This document shows, one piece after another, positions 16,761 through 26,298 of a stretch of 64,000 bases of DNA. Numbering within the stretch: position 1 is the stretch's first letter; the number at the start of each line of letters is the position of its first letter. Source of the stretch: Deltaproteobacteria bacterium (GTDB taxonomy: Bacteria > Myxococcota_A > Polyangia > JAAYKL01); NCBI GenBank assembly GCA_016935665.1, contig JAFGQN010000165.1:1-64000 (forward strand), given 5' to 3'. Both the position numbers and the translations under genes were made by a program. The notes under the pieces are model-generated. The model searched no databases and was not told where the DNA came from. It saw nothing but the letters and a program-made list of their open reading frames with translations.

Positions 16761-18947
16761 TTATTTCAATCCTCGTTTTTCCAGCAGCGGATCAATGCTG
16801 GGTTCTTTGCCTCGAAATTTTAAGTAGAGTTCGATTGGTTTTTCGGTGTTGCCTCTTGAAAGAATATTTTCACGGAATGCTGCGGCTGTCTTTGAGTCGA
16901 ACAGGTTCTCCTGCTCTTTAAACGCAGCAAACGCATCGGAATCCAAAACCGCACTCCAGATGTAGCTGTAGTAACCGCTGGAATAACCGCCGGCAAAGAT
17001 ATGTGCAAAATAGGTACTCTTGTAGCGCGAGATAATCTCGTCCATAAGTTGTATTTTGTCTAGCGCGTTGTCTTCAAATGTGTTTACGTCAATATCCCCT
17101 GGATCTTCGGTCAGCGTGTGCCACTTCATATCCAGAAACGATGCCGCCAGATATTCGACTGTTTCGAATCCCTGATTGAAATGTGTTGCGGCTTTCAGTT
17201 TCTTAATCAGGTCCTCTGGAATCACCTCACTGGTCCTGTAATGGTGGGCGTAGGTTTTTAGCACCTCTTCTTCTTCTGCCCAGTTTTCCATAAATTGCGA
17301 CGGCAGCTCCACAAAATCCCGGGGGACATTGGTTCCCGAAAGGGATGGATATGTGACATTTGACAAAAGACCGTGCAGTCCGTGTCCAAATTCGTGAAAC
17401 AGGGTTTCAACTTCCTCAAGGCTTAACAGCGATGGGGTGTCTTTGGTGGGCCGTGGAAAATTGAAAACATTTACAATAACCGGAGACACGAATTTTCCAT
17501 CCCGCATTTCCTGTCCCCTGAACTCTGTCATCCATGCCCCCTGTTGTTTTCCCGGTCTTGGAAAATAGTCCAAATACAGAATGCCCACGTGTTTCCCTGT
17601 GGCGTCGGTTACTTCCACCACTGAGACATCTTCGTTATAGACAGGGAGATCTGCGCGTTTTTTGAACTGGAGCCCGTAGAGCCTGGTCGCCACCTGGAAA
17701 GCGCCCTGTTGCACTTTTTCCAGTTGAAAGTAAGGACGCAGTTCGTTTTCGTTGAGATTGTACTTTTCAGCCCGAAGTTTTTCAGTGTAGTAGAACCAGT
17801 CCCACGGTTGAAATGTGGCTTTGCGTTCGTCTTTTCTCTGCAGCCTCTTTAACCCTCTCAGCTCTTTTTGGGCAGCGGGTAGCGCTCCGTTCCAAAGACG
17901 TTGCAACAAGTCGTTCACTTTGTCCGGGGTTTGCGCCATGTTTTCTTCGAGGATGTAGTCTGCATGACTCTCATATCCCAGAAGGTTTGCCCGCTCCAGA
18001 CGCAACTTAACCATCTCCAGCAGGATGGCCTTGTTGTCGTGTTCGTCGTTATGATTCCCCCTGGATGCATAGCCTTTGAACATGATTTCCCTGAGAGCAC
18101 GGTTATCGGCATACTGCATGAAGGGAATCCAGCTGGGTTTATGCAGTGTGAACTTCCATTTACCCGGATTGCCCTCCTCTGCTGCCTTTTCGGCCGCTGC
18201 GTCAACAACCGCTTTGGGTAATCCGGCAAGGTCCTGCTCATCCTCGATAACGAGCTCGAAAGCGTTGTTTTCGGCCAGCAAATTGTCCCCAAATTGAACA
18301 CTTAAAACCGAGAGCCGACCGTTGATTTCTGTCAGACGCTTTTTTTGCGGGTTGTCAAGAAGAGCGCCACCGCGAACAAAGTTTTTATATGTCAGCTCCA
18401 GCAAGCGTTTTTGCTCTCCTGTCAGTTGCTGCGAATCGCGGGTGTTGTACACCGCTTTTATGCGCGAGAAGAGCTTTGGATTCATGGATATGCTGTCGGA
18501 ATGGGCCGATAGTCTGGGCGCCACATTTTTGGCTATTTCCTGAACGGTATCGTTCGTGTCCGCGGATTGCCTGGCAAAGAACACCAGAGCCACTTTGGTG
18601 AGCAATGCTCCCGAATAATCCAGGGCGCCAATTGTATTGTCAAAATTCGCAGAATCCTCATTTTTGACAATCTGCTGCACTTCCGCCAAATGCTGCGCCA
18701 TGGCGGCATCAATCGCCGGTTCGTATAAATCATCGGTGATTTTCTCAAATGGAGGAACGCCGTGGGGGGTATCAAACGTCTCAAGAAGCGGATTCACCGC
18801 CACCACTTTTTCGTCGATTTCTGAACGAGTTTCCTTTTTCTCCGGTGCCACGCTGGTGACCTCCTTCTGCTTCTGCTGTACAGGGGCGCTGCCACACGAA
18901 ATCACTATAAAGCTGAGAATGGTGACCCACATCACGGTTTCCCTCAT
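16761..18947 (-). CDS. M3-family metallopeptidase lipoprotein (oligopeptidase/Dcp-like)
   Basis: A 728-residue zinc oligopeptidase of the thimet/peptidyl-dipeptidase Dcp family. The zinc site HEFGH with the extension GLH is at about residues 518-525. The third ligand region follows in RDFVELPSQFMENWA, and FxGGYSSGYYSYIWS is the conserved C-terminal active-site segment. Unlike cytoplasmic relatives it begins with a lipoprotein signal ending VISCGS, so it should act in the periplasm or on the outer membrane, degrading short peptides. AGGAGA lies before the ATG. Length matches Dcp (about 680) plus the signal and linker. Transcribed alone. Confidence 0.9.
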   Translation of the reverse strand: MRETVMWVTILSFIVISCGSAPVQQKQKEVTSVAPEKKETRSEIDEKVVAVNPLLETFDTPHGVPPFEKITDDLYEPAIDAAMAQHLAEVQQIVKNEDSANFDNTIGALDYSGALLTKVALVFFARQSADTNDTVQEIAKNVAPRLSAHSDSISMNPKLFSRIKAVYNTRDSQQLTGEQKRLLELTYKNFVRGGALLDNPQKKRLTEINGRLSVLSVQFGDNLLAENNAFELVIEDEQDLAGLPKAVVDAAAEKAAEEGNPGKWKFTLHKPSWIPFMQYADNRALREIMFKGYASRGNHNDEHDNKAILLEMVKLRLERANLLGYESHADYILEENMAQTPDKVNDLLQRLWNGALPAAQKELRGLKRLQRKDERKATFQPWDWFYYTEKLRAEKYNLNENELRPYFQLEKVQQGAFQVATRLYGLQFKKRADLPVYNEDVSVVEVTDATGKHVGILYLDYFPRPGKQQGAWMTEFRGQEMRDGKFVSPVIVNVFNFPRPTKDTPSLLSLEEVETLFHEFGHGLHGLLSNVTYPSLSGTNVPRDFVELPSQFMENWAEEEEVLKTYAHHYRTSEVIPEDLIKKLKAATHFNQGFETVEYLAASFLDMKWHTLTEDPGDIDVNTFEDNALDKIQLMDEIISRYKSTYFAHIFAGGYSSGYYSYIWSAVLDSDAFAAFKEQENLFDSKTAAAFRENILSRGNTEKPIELYLKFRGKEPSIDPLLEKRGLK

Positions 18948-19229
18948 TTAATTCTCCTATTCATTGACAACACATCCACGTTAACCGCTCTTTTACTGCT
19001 TTTTGCCACTGCATGTTGGCATGCACAACATAATGCAGCCGTCGACGATTGTCATTATTCGATTTTGGCCAAATTCCCCTGCGCAATTCCAATGCATATG
19101 AAAATGGACCATATAGGCTGGGAATTCGGAGTTGAGACTGCGCGTCATGCATATATGCTGAGGAAAAAATTTACTTTTATGATTTTCAGGGTAGTGTGTC
19201 GCTTGGAAGAAAGCGTGCAGCATCACATC

Positions 19230-19916
19230 ATGCGCGTTTCATCACGAATGAAAGCAGTACTCCGACAAATGAATCAAAGTCGAATGGCGAAACCAATTAC
19301 CATTGGCGCCGCCGCAGTACTGGTGTCAACAGGATATGGCATTTTTGCCAACGGCTATGTGATATTTAAAACACGGCATCTGCTTTTTAGCGATGTGACC
19401 CACGTACCCCAAAGAGATGTGGCGATTGTTCCGGGCGCAAAAGTGTATTCCGATGGCACACCATCGCGGGTTTTGAAAGATCGGCTCCGAGCCGCCATGG
19501 TGTTGTACCAGGCAAAAAAAGTGAAAAAGATAATCGTTTCGGGCGATCACATGGCCCCGGAATACAACGAGCCGGGCGCCATGGCGGCGTTTCTTGTTGA
19601 AATGGGAATTCCACAGTCTGATGTTATTGAGGACCACGCCGGGTTTCGTACGCTGGATACCATGGCGCGAGCCTCAAAAGTATTTGGTATCCGAAGCGCC
19701 GTCATTTGTACGCAGCGATTTCATTTGGCCAGGTCTGTTTATCTGGCCGTCAATTTTGGTGTGAACGCCATTGGGTATGAAGCCGATTTAACCTGGTATC
19801 GGGGCCACATACTGAACCATTTCCGAGAGTTTGCGGCAAGAAGTTTCGCCCTTCTGGACGTCCATGTGCTGCATGCGCAGCCGCGCTTTCCGGGGCCTTC
19901 AATTCGCGTTTTCTGA
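19230..19916 (+). CDS. YdcF/SanA-like DUF218 protein
   Basis: About 228 residues with one N-terminal membrane segment (ITIGAAAVLVSTGYGIFANGY) and a DUF218/SanA fold outside. Visible family marks are VAIVPGAKVYSDGTPSRVLKDRL, IIVSGD, the conserved GFRTLDTMARA and ICTQRFHLARSV. SanA is linked to envelope barrier function; YdcF relatives bind SAM in vitro, but their role is unsettled. The start is uncertain: a GTG at 19215 has a GGAAG-type site, and ATGs at 19230, 19248, 19269 and 19284 are possible. The longer frame from 19065 is not supported by a ribosome site. Confidence 0.85.
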   Translation: MRVSSRMKAVLRQMNQSRMAKPITIGAAAVLVSTGYGIFANGYVIFKTRHLLFSDVTHVPQRDVAIVPGAKVYSDGTPSRVLKDRLRAAMVLYQAKKVKKIIVSGDHMAPEYNEPGAMAAFLVEMGIPQSDVIEDHAGFRTLDTMARASKVFGIRSAVICTQRFHLARSVYLAVNFGVNAIGYEADLTWYRGHILNHFREFAARSFALLDVHVLHAQPRFPGPSIRVF

Positions 19917-20062
19917 CGCGTCGGCTATGCTGTGACGATATACTGTAATTATTTTTTCGCTTATGTATAATAGTTTTTGGTAATAATTACAGAGCCTGTT
20001 TATGCGATTGGAAGTCCGGTTGTCTCTTCCCGTATATAAAGCGCTCCATACAATGTCGCAGA

Positions 20063-20075
20063 GCACCTTCGGTGC
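20063..20075. other. Short hairpin upstream of FIST gene
   Basis: GCACC-TTC-GGTGC forms a 5-bp stem with a 3-nt loop about 110 bp before the FIST gene. It lacks a T-run and may simply be part of the leader. No other structure was seen in the 19917-20183 gap. Confidence 0.25.
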
Positions 20076-20183
20076 GCGTGATCATTTTCGTTCTTGAAAA
20101 CATCACAAAAACGGAGTATCAAAATTCGATGAATTTATATCGGATGTCCACTCGTGCAGAAAGCTGGAAGGAGCAACGGTTTT

Positions 20184-21350
20184 ATGAAAATAAAAGCTGC
20201 AACCGGATACAGCAATAACCTGGAGGATGCGTATGAGGCGGGGCGAGAAGCAGCGTTCAAAGCGGTGTCTGTCCTTGGAAACGATTCTCCCGCGGTGTTC
20301 ATTGTTTTTACCACTCCGCAATACGACCTTGAGGCGCTGATTCGCGGTGTGCGTTCGGTTTGTGCCACTGCCAGACTTGTTGGTGGAACCGGGTCGGGAG
20401 AGATAGTTGAGGGGACCTATCTTGGGTTTGGAGCAGGGGTCGGCGTCTGTGCGATGACAGCGGGTTCCTATCGCTTTGGTCTGGCGTCGGTGGCAGGGAT
20501 TAAAGGTCGACTGGAGACATCTGGACAATCCATTGCTCGAAAGAGCAAAGCAGAGGCCGGAGCGAGTCCACATGCAGCATTACTGCTGCTGTCCGATTGC
20601 ATCTGTGGGGATTTGCAGGAGTTGTTTCAAGGGGCATATCGCGTGTGTGGACCGAAGGTATCCATTACCGGGGGGGCCGTTGGTGATGAGCTGAAATTCG
20701 AGAGGACTTTTGTTTTTCATGATGATCAGGTGATTGAGGGGGGTGCCGTGGGGTTGTGGATTGCCAGCGACACACCTATGCCAGTGGTTACCCGCCACGG
20801 TTGGGAACCCGTGGGGATTCCGATGCTGGTCACCCGCGCCGAAGGGACAGAGATTATGGAGCTGGGCGGCCGACCGGCTGCTGAAGCATACGAGGAACAG
20901 CTTGGATTCGAGCCCGGTGAGTTGAGTGTGGCGGATTTTTGGGGTACTTCGATTATTCATCCGTTTGGACTGTTGCAATCGGATGGAACATCGGTGATTC
21001 GGGTGGCGAGAACAAAAACTGCGAATGGAACATTGCGTATTCAGGGGTGTGTACCGCCCACGGGCAGTGCAGTTCAGGTAATGCGCAGTACGCCGGACGA
21101 ACTGTTGAACGTGTCTGAGGTTGTGGTTGGTGAGGCGCTTTCGTCACATCGGTCCCCAGGGTTATTGCTGGTGTTCAGCTGTGCGGCTCGTGCGGTGATT
21201 TTTGGCGATAAAACCCCGGAGGAATCCCGCAGGCTGCAGGAAGCTGCAGGCCAGGTCCCGACATTCGGGTTCTATTGCTGCGGTGAATTTGCGAGAACCG
21301 CGGGGGTACTGGGCACGCACAATGCGACTTTGACTGCGTTGGCCCTTTGA
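20184..21350 (+). CDS. FIST domain sensory protein
   Basis: A 388-residue protein with FIST-N followed by FIST-C, a pair of domains proposed to bind small ligands such as amino acids in signal transduction. FIST-N spans about 25-210: FIVFTTPQYDLEALIRG, the GGTGSGEI motif, SITGGAVGDELKF. FIST-C spans about 215-370, ending in the family's conserved FYCCGEFARTAG...HNATLTALAL pattern. AAGGAG lies before ATG 20184. The hybrid kinase starts 27 bp downstream, a frequent pairing in which FIST is the input protein. Confidence 0.88.
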   Translation: MKIKAATGYSNNLEDAYEAGREAAFKAVSVLGNDSPAVFIVFTTPQYDLEALIRGVRSVCATARLVGGTGSGEIVEGTYLGFGAGVGVCAMTAGSYRFGLASVAGIKGRLETSGQSIARKSKAEAGASPHAALLLLSDCICGDLQELFQGAYRVCGPKVSITGGAVGDELKFERTFVFHDDQVIEGGAVGLWIASDTPMPVVTRHGWEPVGIPMLVTRAEGTEIMELGGRPAAEAYEEQLGFEPGELSVADFWGTSIIHPFGLLQSDGTSVIRVARTKTANGTLRIQGCVPPTGSAVQVMRSTPDELLNVSEVVVGEALSSHRSPGLLLVFSCAARAVIFGDKTPEESRRLQEAAGQVPTFGFYCCGEFARTAGVLGTHNATLTALAL

Positions 21351-21377
21351 TCCCTCTGAAATGACACTTCATTTTGT

Positions 21378-23681
21378 GTGAACGAGTTCAAACTGAATAT
21401 TAGTTCGGATGATATTGTGACCAGACACCCAAAAGAAGAATTGTTTAATTTGCGCGCCGCCAGAGATGCTGCGGTGACAGCTGCAAGAGAAGCGGTTCGG
21501 GATTCCACTCGCCTTACCCGTTTATTAACAATTTTGAACGACTCAGGAACTGGTTCAAAGGTTCTGGATAAAGCGTTATCGACGCTGTCTGAATTATTTT
21601 TGGCGGATATTGTGGTGTTAATTGATCCGGCCGGTACAGGGTCTTTTGTTCCACTTGCTGCCATCGGATTGCCCGAGGAGTTGCAGGACGAGCCATTCAG
21701 TCAATCAGATGAGAGTATTTCAATGCGTGTGCTGCAGACCGGTGAACCCCAACTTGTCGAAGATGCTGCGAATTATTCGAGATTGGACGCGCAGCTGAAG
21801 GAGATGGCGGTACATACAGTAGTTGGGTTGCCCGTAAATGGAGGGGATTTTACAAGAGGGGTGCTTATTTTGGGACGTCTGAGCAAGAGGCATTTCACCG
21901 GGGACGAAGTGGCGCTGCTAAATACAATGGCGTATCGTATCGGTCGCACGCTCATTGACGCCCAGCGAAATACCCAGTTCGAAAAGCTGGTTAAAAGTGG
22001 TCGGCAACTCAGCTGTCGTCTCGATCTTGCGCATGTGGTTGCAGAGGCGGTGGAGATGCTGCCAGAGATAGTGAGTGGTGATTCGGCCGCGATTGTTTTG
22101 CGGGATACCGAAAATCAATGGTATTGCGCCGCACATCACAACATGGATGAATCGTCTGTTGCGGACATGTGTCCACTTGCTGAACGGCTGATTGGCAATA
22201 CGCCATTGGCCAATGGTGAAGCTTATACAACAGCGGACCTGAAAACTATCCCACATTCGGAGGTATTGTCTGATAATTCAGGGTTGGCAAAGAACGCCTG
22301 TGCGTTGATGGCTATCCCAATTTATCGCGACGATACATTGCACGGTGTGTTGTTTTGTATGCGTTCTGTTTCCATTGCCTTTCATATCGGCACACTGCAA
22401 ACAGGCATGCTGTTTGGTGACCAGGTCACGTCAGCCATTGACAATGCCACGCTGTATCAGACTGTTCACAACGAACTGAAGGAGCGCAAACGATTGGAGG
22501 AGGTCCAGCGAAAATGGGAAAGACAGCAGCAACTTTTGCAAAAAGCGAATAGTCTTAACAGTATGGCTGGGGCCATCGCACATCATTTTAATAATCAACT
22601 GTGCGTCGTGTTTGGCAACCTTGAAATTTTATCCGATGAACTGTCTGGAAACAGGGACTATGCGATACCACTGTCAGACGCTATGCAAGCGGCTCAAAAG
22701 GCATCTGAAGTAAGCCGATCCATGTTGACATATATTGGTCAGACCGTCGGTGTGCGCAAGCCATTGGATTTGGCAAAAATCTGTCGTCAGAGCCTGCCGT
22801 TACTGCAGGCTGCCACGCCGCAGCGGGTTTTTGTGAATGTGAATTTTTCGGTTTCTGATTTGCGAATTCACGGCAACAGCAGTTTGATACAACAAGTCCT
22901 AACCAATCTGGTGACCAACGCGTACGAGGCAATTGGCGAAAATCCTGGAACCATTGGGATTAAATTAATATCGGTGCGTGGTGAGGATATTCCCGTCGCG
23001 AATCGGTATCCTTTGGACTGGAAGGCTGCGGAAGGGGATTTTGCGTGTCTCCAGGTCACCGACAACGGATGCGGTGTTGCAGTGGAGGATTTTGACAAAT
23101 TGTTCGATCCGTTTTTCTCTCGCAAACGGGTTGGTCGGGGACTTGGATTGTCAGTGGCGCTTGGGATTGTGAAAGCGCATGGGGGCGGAATTACAATGGA
23201 GAGTACCTCTGGTCGTGGAAGCGCATTTTGCGTTTATTTACCGATTCTAAAAGATGATTCTGTCGCAGAAGCGCAACACAGACCTTCTGGCATACCGGAC
23301 GGTGGGGGGCGTGGTCTTTTGTTGGTGGATGACGAAAAAGCCATCCGGGATGTTACCGGCACAATTATCGCACGCCGTGGCTTTAAAGTGTTTACAGCCG
23401 CCGACGGGTTGGAGGCGTTGCGTCTATTTAAGCAGAATAAGGACAACATCGCTATTGTGTTGAGCGATTTGAGTATGCCGGGAATGAACGGGTGGGAAAC
23501 CATGACCGCGATTCACGAAGTTTCACCGGATCTGCCAATTGTGCTGATGAGTGGTCATGATGAATCCCGGGTCGTCCGCGAATCGAGTGCAGACGGATGG
23601 GAAACCCTGTTTCTGCGCAAGCCGTTTCAGAACGCGGAACTGTGGGATATTATTGGCAAAGCATTGAGCCAACGGAGTTAG
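21378..23681 (+). CDS. GAF-GAF hybrid histidine kinase with receiver
   Basis: A 767-residue soluble kinase. Two GAF domains cover about 50-195 and 200-360. A coiled coil (LKERKRLEEVQRKWERQQQL) leads to the HisKA-type box IAHHFNN with His 402 or 403, where other family members usually have HDFNN. The ATPase has the N box (LVTNAYEAIGE), G1 (DNGCGV), F box (DPFFSRK) and G2 (GLGLSVALGI). A receiver domain follows from about 650 with phosphoacceptor D697 in LSDLSMPG. It lacks membrane segments. Start is GTG, 27 bp after the FIST gene, and no strong ribosome site is evident, suggesting coupled expression. Confidence 0.88.
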   Translation: MNEFKLNISSDDIVTRHPKEELFNLRAARDAAVTAAREAVRDSTRLTRLLTILNDSGTGSKVLDKALSTLSELFLADIVVLIDPAGTGSFVPLAAIGLPEELQDEPFSQSDESISMRVLQTGEPQLVEDAANYSRLDAQLKEMAVHTVVGLPVNGGDFTRGVLILGRLSKRHFTGDEVALLNTMAYRIGRTLIDAQRNTQFEKLVKSGRQLSCRLDLAHVVAEAVEMLPEIVSGDSAAIVLRDTENQWYCAAHHNMDESSVADMCPLAERLIGNTPLANGEAYTTADLKTIPHSEVLSDNSGLAKNACALMAIPIYRDDTLHGVLFCMRSVSIAFHIGTLQTGMLFGDQVTSAIDNATLYQTVHNELKERKRLEEVQRKWERQQQLLQKANSLNSMAGAIAHHFNNQLCVVFGNLEILSDELSGNRDYAIPLSDAMQAAQKASEVSRSMLTYIGQTVGVRKPLDLAKICRQSLPLLQAATPQRVFVNVNFSVSDLRIHGNSSLIQQVLTNLVTNAYEAIGENPGTIGIKLISVRGEDIPVANRYPLDWKAAEGDFACLQVTDNGCGVAVEDFDKLFDPFFSRKRVGRGLGLSVALGIVKAHGGGITMESTSGRGSAFCVYLPILKDDSVAEAQHRPSGIPDGGGRGLLLVDDEKAIRDVTGTIIARRGFKVFTAADGLEALRLFKQNKDNIAIVLSDLSMPGMNGWETMTAIHEVSPDLPIVLMSGHDESRVVRESSADGWETLFLRKPFQNAELWDIIGKALSQRS

Positions 23682-23837
23682 TCTCTCGGCGTTCATCTGT
23701 CCATTGGCTTTTATTACAGGCAAACGTTTTGGCGGAATTTTGCCATCGTCATGGGGTTTGCTGACCGTGGTCAAAGGACACGCTGGAGCATTTTGCTGGG
23801 AGCTGCTTTTTTAAACACATTCCCCGGAGGGGCTTAT

Positions 23838-24518
23838 TTACAAAATGTCTGAAAGTTCCAGCAGACTGTTGTAGCACGCCAGAGCGTCTGGATGTTTCGC
23901 CCCCCCCACCAGAACACAATCGATACCCGCATTTTGAGCGCCGCCAAGGTCTCTTTGGGGAGAATCGCCAACCATGATGGCTTCTTTTTGGGATACGCCA
24001 ATTTCCGCCAGTACCTTTTTAAACGGTTCCGGCGATGGTTTGACAATGCCGTGATCGGATGAAAACGATATGGCCGAAAATAGCGATGCAATCTGGGTAT
24101 GCTCAAATGTTTCGAGCCAAAGTGATTTGGGAGACCAGATATCGATGACCGCGCCCAGCAGGAAGCGATCGTGCAGTCGATTGAGCGCAATGACATATTG
24201 GGGGGGAACTGTCCCAAGTTCATGATACGCAAAAGTGTTCACCACTGTCTTCAGTTCGTCATTGTCCAGCAATTGAGGGGATGTGCGTCGAATCGCGTCT
24301 GCCACTGACGGAAATGTGTGTTTATAGCGCGGGTCCGTGTATCTTGTGCCGAGAAACGCGTATGCCAGGCGGATTATCTGATTTACGTCTTCACGCGGTA
24401 GTGTACCACCGAGTTGACGATAGTGAATTGAAAAATCTTCAACATCGCCAAATCTGTCTTCGCCGAACATGAATGTGCCATTCATATCCAAAAGAAGCGC
24501 TTTTTTTTGACAAATCAT
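23838..24518 (-). CDS. HAD-superfamily hydrolase
   Basis: A 226-residue haloacid-dehalogenase-type phosphatase. Motif I is LLLDMNGTF, where Asn replaces the second Asp found in the phosphatase version DxDGT. Motif II is FSSD, motif III the Lys of VKPSPEPF, and motif IV VGDSPQRDLGGAQNAG. This order fits the phosphoglycolate-phosphatase-like group. The start chosen (ATG at 24518) is the one just before motif I; a longer frame would overlap the aldehyde dehydrogenase gene. The substrate is unknown. Confidence 0.82.
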   Translation of the reverse strand: MICQKKALLLDMNGTFMFGEDRFGDVEDFSIHYRQLGGTLPREDVNQIIRLAYAFLGTRYTDPRYKHTFPSVADAIRRTSPQLLDNDELKTVVNTFAYHELGTVPPQYVIALNRLHDRFLLGAVIDIWSPKSLWLETFEHTQIASLFSAISFSSDHGIVKPSPEPFKKVLAEIGVSQKEAIMVGDSPQRDLGGAQNAGIDCVLVGGAKHPDALACYNSLLELSDIL

Positions 24519-24609
24519 TGTTGGGTTTCCAGCAAAATCAGGAGCAATCTTTGTCGCTTCTTTTTGTCTTTGTTTTACTCGGGGAAATATTACTGACATC
24601 GGTTGTAGA

Positions 24610-26076
24610 TTAGAACGGATATGCCGGGGGCTCGTCTTTGATGGTGACCCATTGCCAGTGGGTGTAGAGTTCCCAGTCGGCCGGGCCGCAGACGTTGCTG
24701 TCGTTGCCGGAGATACCGCAACCGCCGAAGGGATTGACACATTCATCGACCACCGTCTGGTCGTTGATATGCAGAAGCCCCACGTTGAGTTGTTCGCCAA
24801 TTTTTCGGGCACGAGAAATATTGGTGGAGATAACGGCGCCTGCCAATCCGTATTCTGTATCGTTCGCCAGGGCAACCGCCTCTTCATCTGTGCTGAACGT
24901 GATGATGTTGACCACCGGTCCGAAAATTTCTTCATGGAAACAGCGCATGCCGGGCTTTACATTGCTCAGCACTGTGGGAGAATAAAACACACCGTCCCGT
25001 TTACCGCCCGCTTCCAGTTTGGCGCCCGCTTTTACCGAGTCGGAGATGATGCCATCCACTTTGGCTGCCTGCTGTTCGTTGATAAGCGGACCAAGGGCCA
25101 CCTGACCGCCGGCGCCATCACCCACGGGCAGATGATTGGCTTTTTCAACCATCTTTTCTGTAAGGGCTTTGGCCACTTTTTCGTGCACCAGCACGCGGCC
25201 GGAGGCCATGCAAATCTGCCCCTGATGGAAGTATGCGCCAAACGCCACGTTCTTCGCCGCTAAATCAAGATCGGCGTCTTCGAGAATAATGAGTGAGCTT
25301 TTACCGCCCAGTTCCAAAGATACTTTTTTCAGATTGCGACCGCAGGCTTCGCCCACCTTGCGCCCCACTGCGGTGGAGCCTGTGAAGGCCACCATCCCCA
25401 CTTCGGGCGCGTTGCACAATGCTTCGCCGGCATCTGCGCCGCCAGGCATCACCTGGTAGACTCCTTTGGGCAGGCCTGCGGCCTCGAATGCCATGGCCAT
25501 AATGTAGGCGCCAGAGATACTGGTTCTGAGATCCGGTTTGGCGATTGTGGCGTTTCCTGCCGCCAGAGCCGGGGCCACCGATCGCAATGACAGGAACATT
25601 GGGAAGTTAAATGGAGAGATGACGCCCACGACGCCCAGTGGTTTCCGTCTGGCGAACGACAGTTTGTCTGGTGTCGATGGCAGCGTTAGACCTGTGGGCT
25701 GCATACACATGGCGGCAGCCAATTGGCATAGAACAATGGATTCCCGGACTTCATGCTGTCCCTTTGGAAGGATTCCGCCGGTTTCCCGGGCGATGATAAT
25801 TGCAAAATCGTCGAAATTGGCCTGGAGATAATCAGCTGCCTTTAAAAAAATAACAGCCCTGTCTCTGGCATGGGTGGCAGCCCAACTTTTCTGAGCAAAC
25901 TTCGCGGATTTGGCTGCGGCATAAATCTCGTCGGCACCTGCGAGGCCTGTGGTGGTGAAAACAGCCTGCGTGGCTGGCTCGATGACATCATTCTTTTTTT
26001 GGGAATCAATCCAATCGCCGTTGAACAATTTGCCTTTCCATGGACTGGAATCAAGTATGGAATTGGTCACTGTCAT
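24610..26076 (-). CDS. NAD(P)-dependent aldehyde dehydrogenase (benzaldehyde-dehydrogenase-like)
   Basis: A 488-residue aldehyde dehydrogenase. The catalytic Cys lies in GQICMASGR and the general-base Glu in SLELGGKSS; ISPFNFPMFL holds the catalytic Asn, FTGSTAVG the cofactor loop, and HEEIFGPVV the conserved C-terminal Glu. HINDQTVVDECVNPFGG is typical of the XylC/Vdh-type group that oxidises aromatic or aliphatic aldehydes. The strong ribosome site GGAGGC precedes the ATG. It lies upstream of the HAD gene on the same strand, 91 bp apart, so they may share a transcript. Confidence 0.92.
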   Translation of the reverse strand: MTVTNSILDSSPWKGKLFNGDWIDSQKKNDVIEPATQAVFTTTGLAGADEIYAAAKSAKFAQKSWAATHARDRAVIFLKAADYLQANFDDFAIIIARETGGILPKGQHEVRESIVLCQLAAAMCMQPTGLTLPSTPDKLSFARRKPLGVVGVISPFNFPMFLSLRSVAPALAAGNATIAKPDLRTSISGAYIMAMAFEAAGLPKGVYQVMPGGADAGEALCNAPEVGMVAFTGSTAVGRKVGEACGRNLKKVSLELGGKSSLIILEDADLDLAAKNVAFGAYFHQGQICMASGRVLVHEKVAKALTEKMVEKANHLPVGDGAGGQVALGPLINEQQAAKVDGIISDSVKAGAKLEAGGKRDGVFYSPTVLSNVKPGMRCFHEEIFGPVVNIITFSTDEEAVALANDTEYGLAGAVISTNISRARKIGEQLNVGLLHINDQTVVDECVNPFGGCGISGNDSNVCGPADWELYTHWQWVTIKDEPPAYPF

Positions 26077-26298
26077 TCTAATGCCTCCGCTGATTTGTTC
26101 GGGTTACCTTTTTTATTTAACATCATCCTGGAAATTTACATAAGTTTGGACCATATCTTCAATCTGTTCAAGTTTGTTGGATAAATTTCCTCAAAACAGG
26201 ATGACTCGTTAGCGAAAAATTGAGCTGGTCGTGTTGAATAGGTCCGTTGTTGAACTATATTTAGCTTTCAAATATTCGCGCGAAATCGGTGAGCAGTT

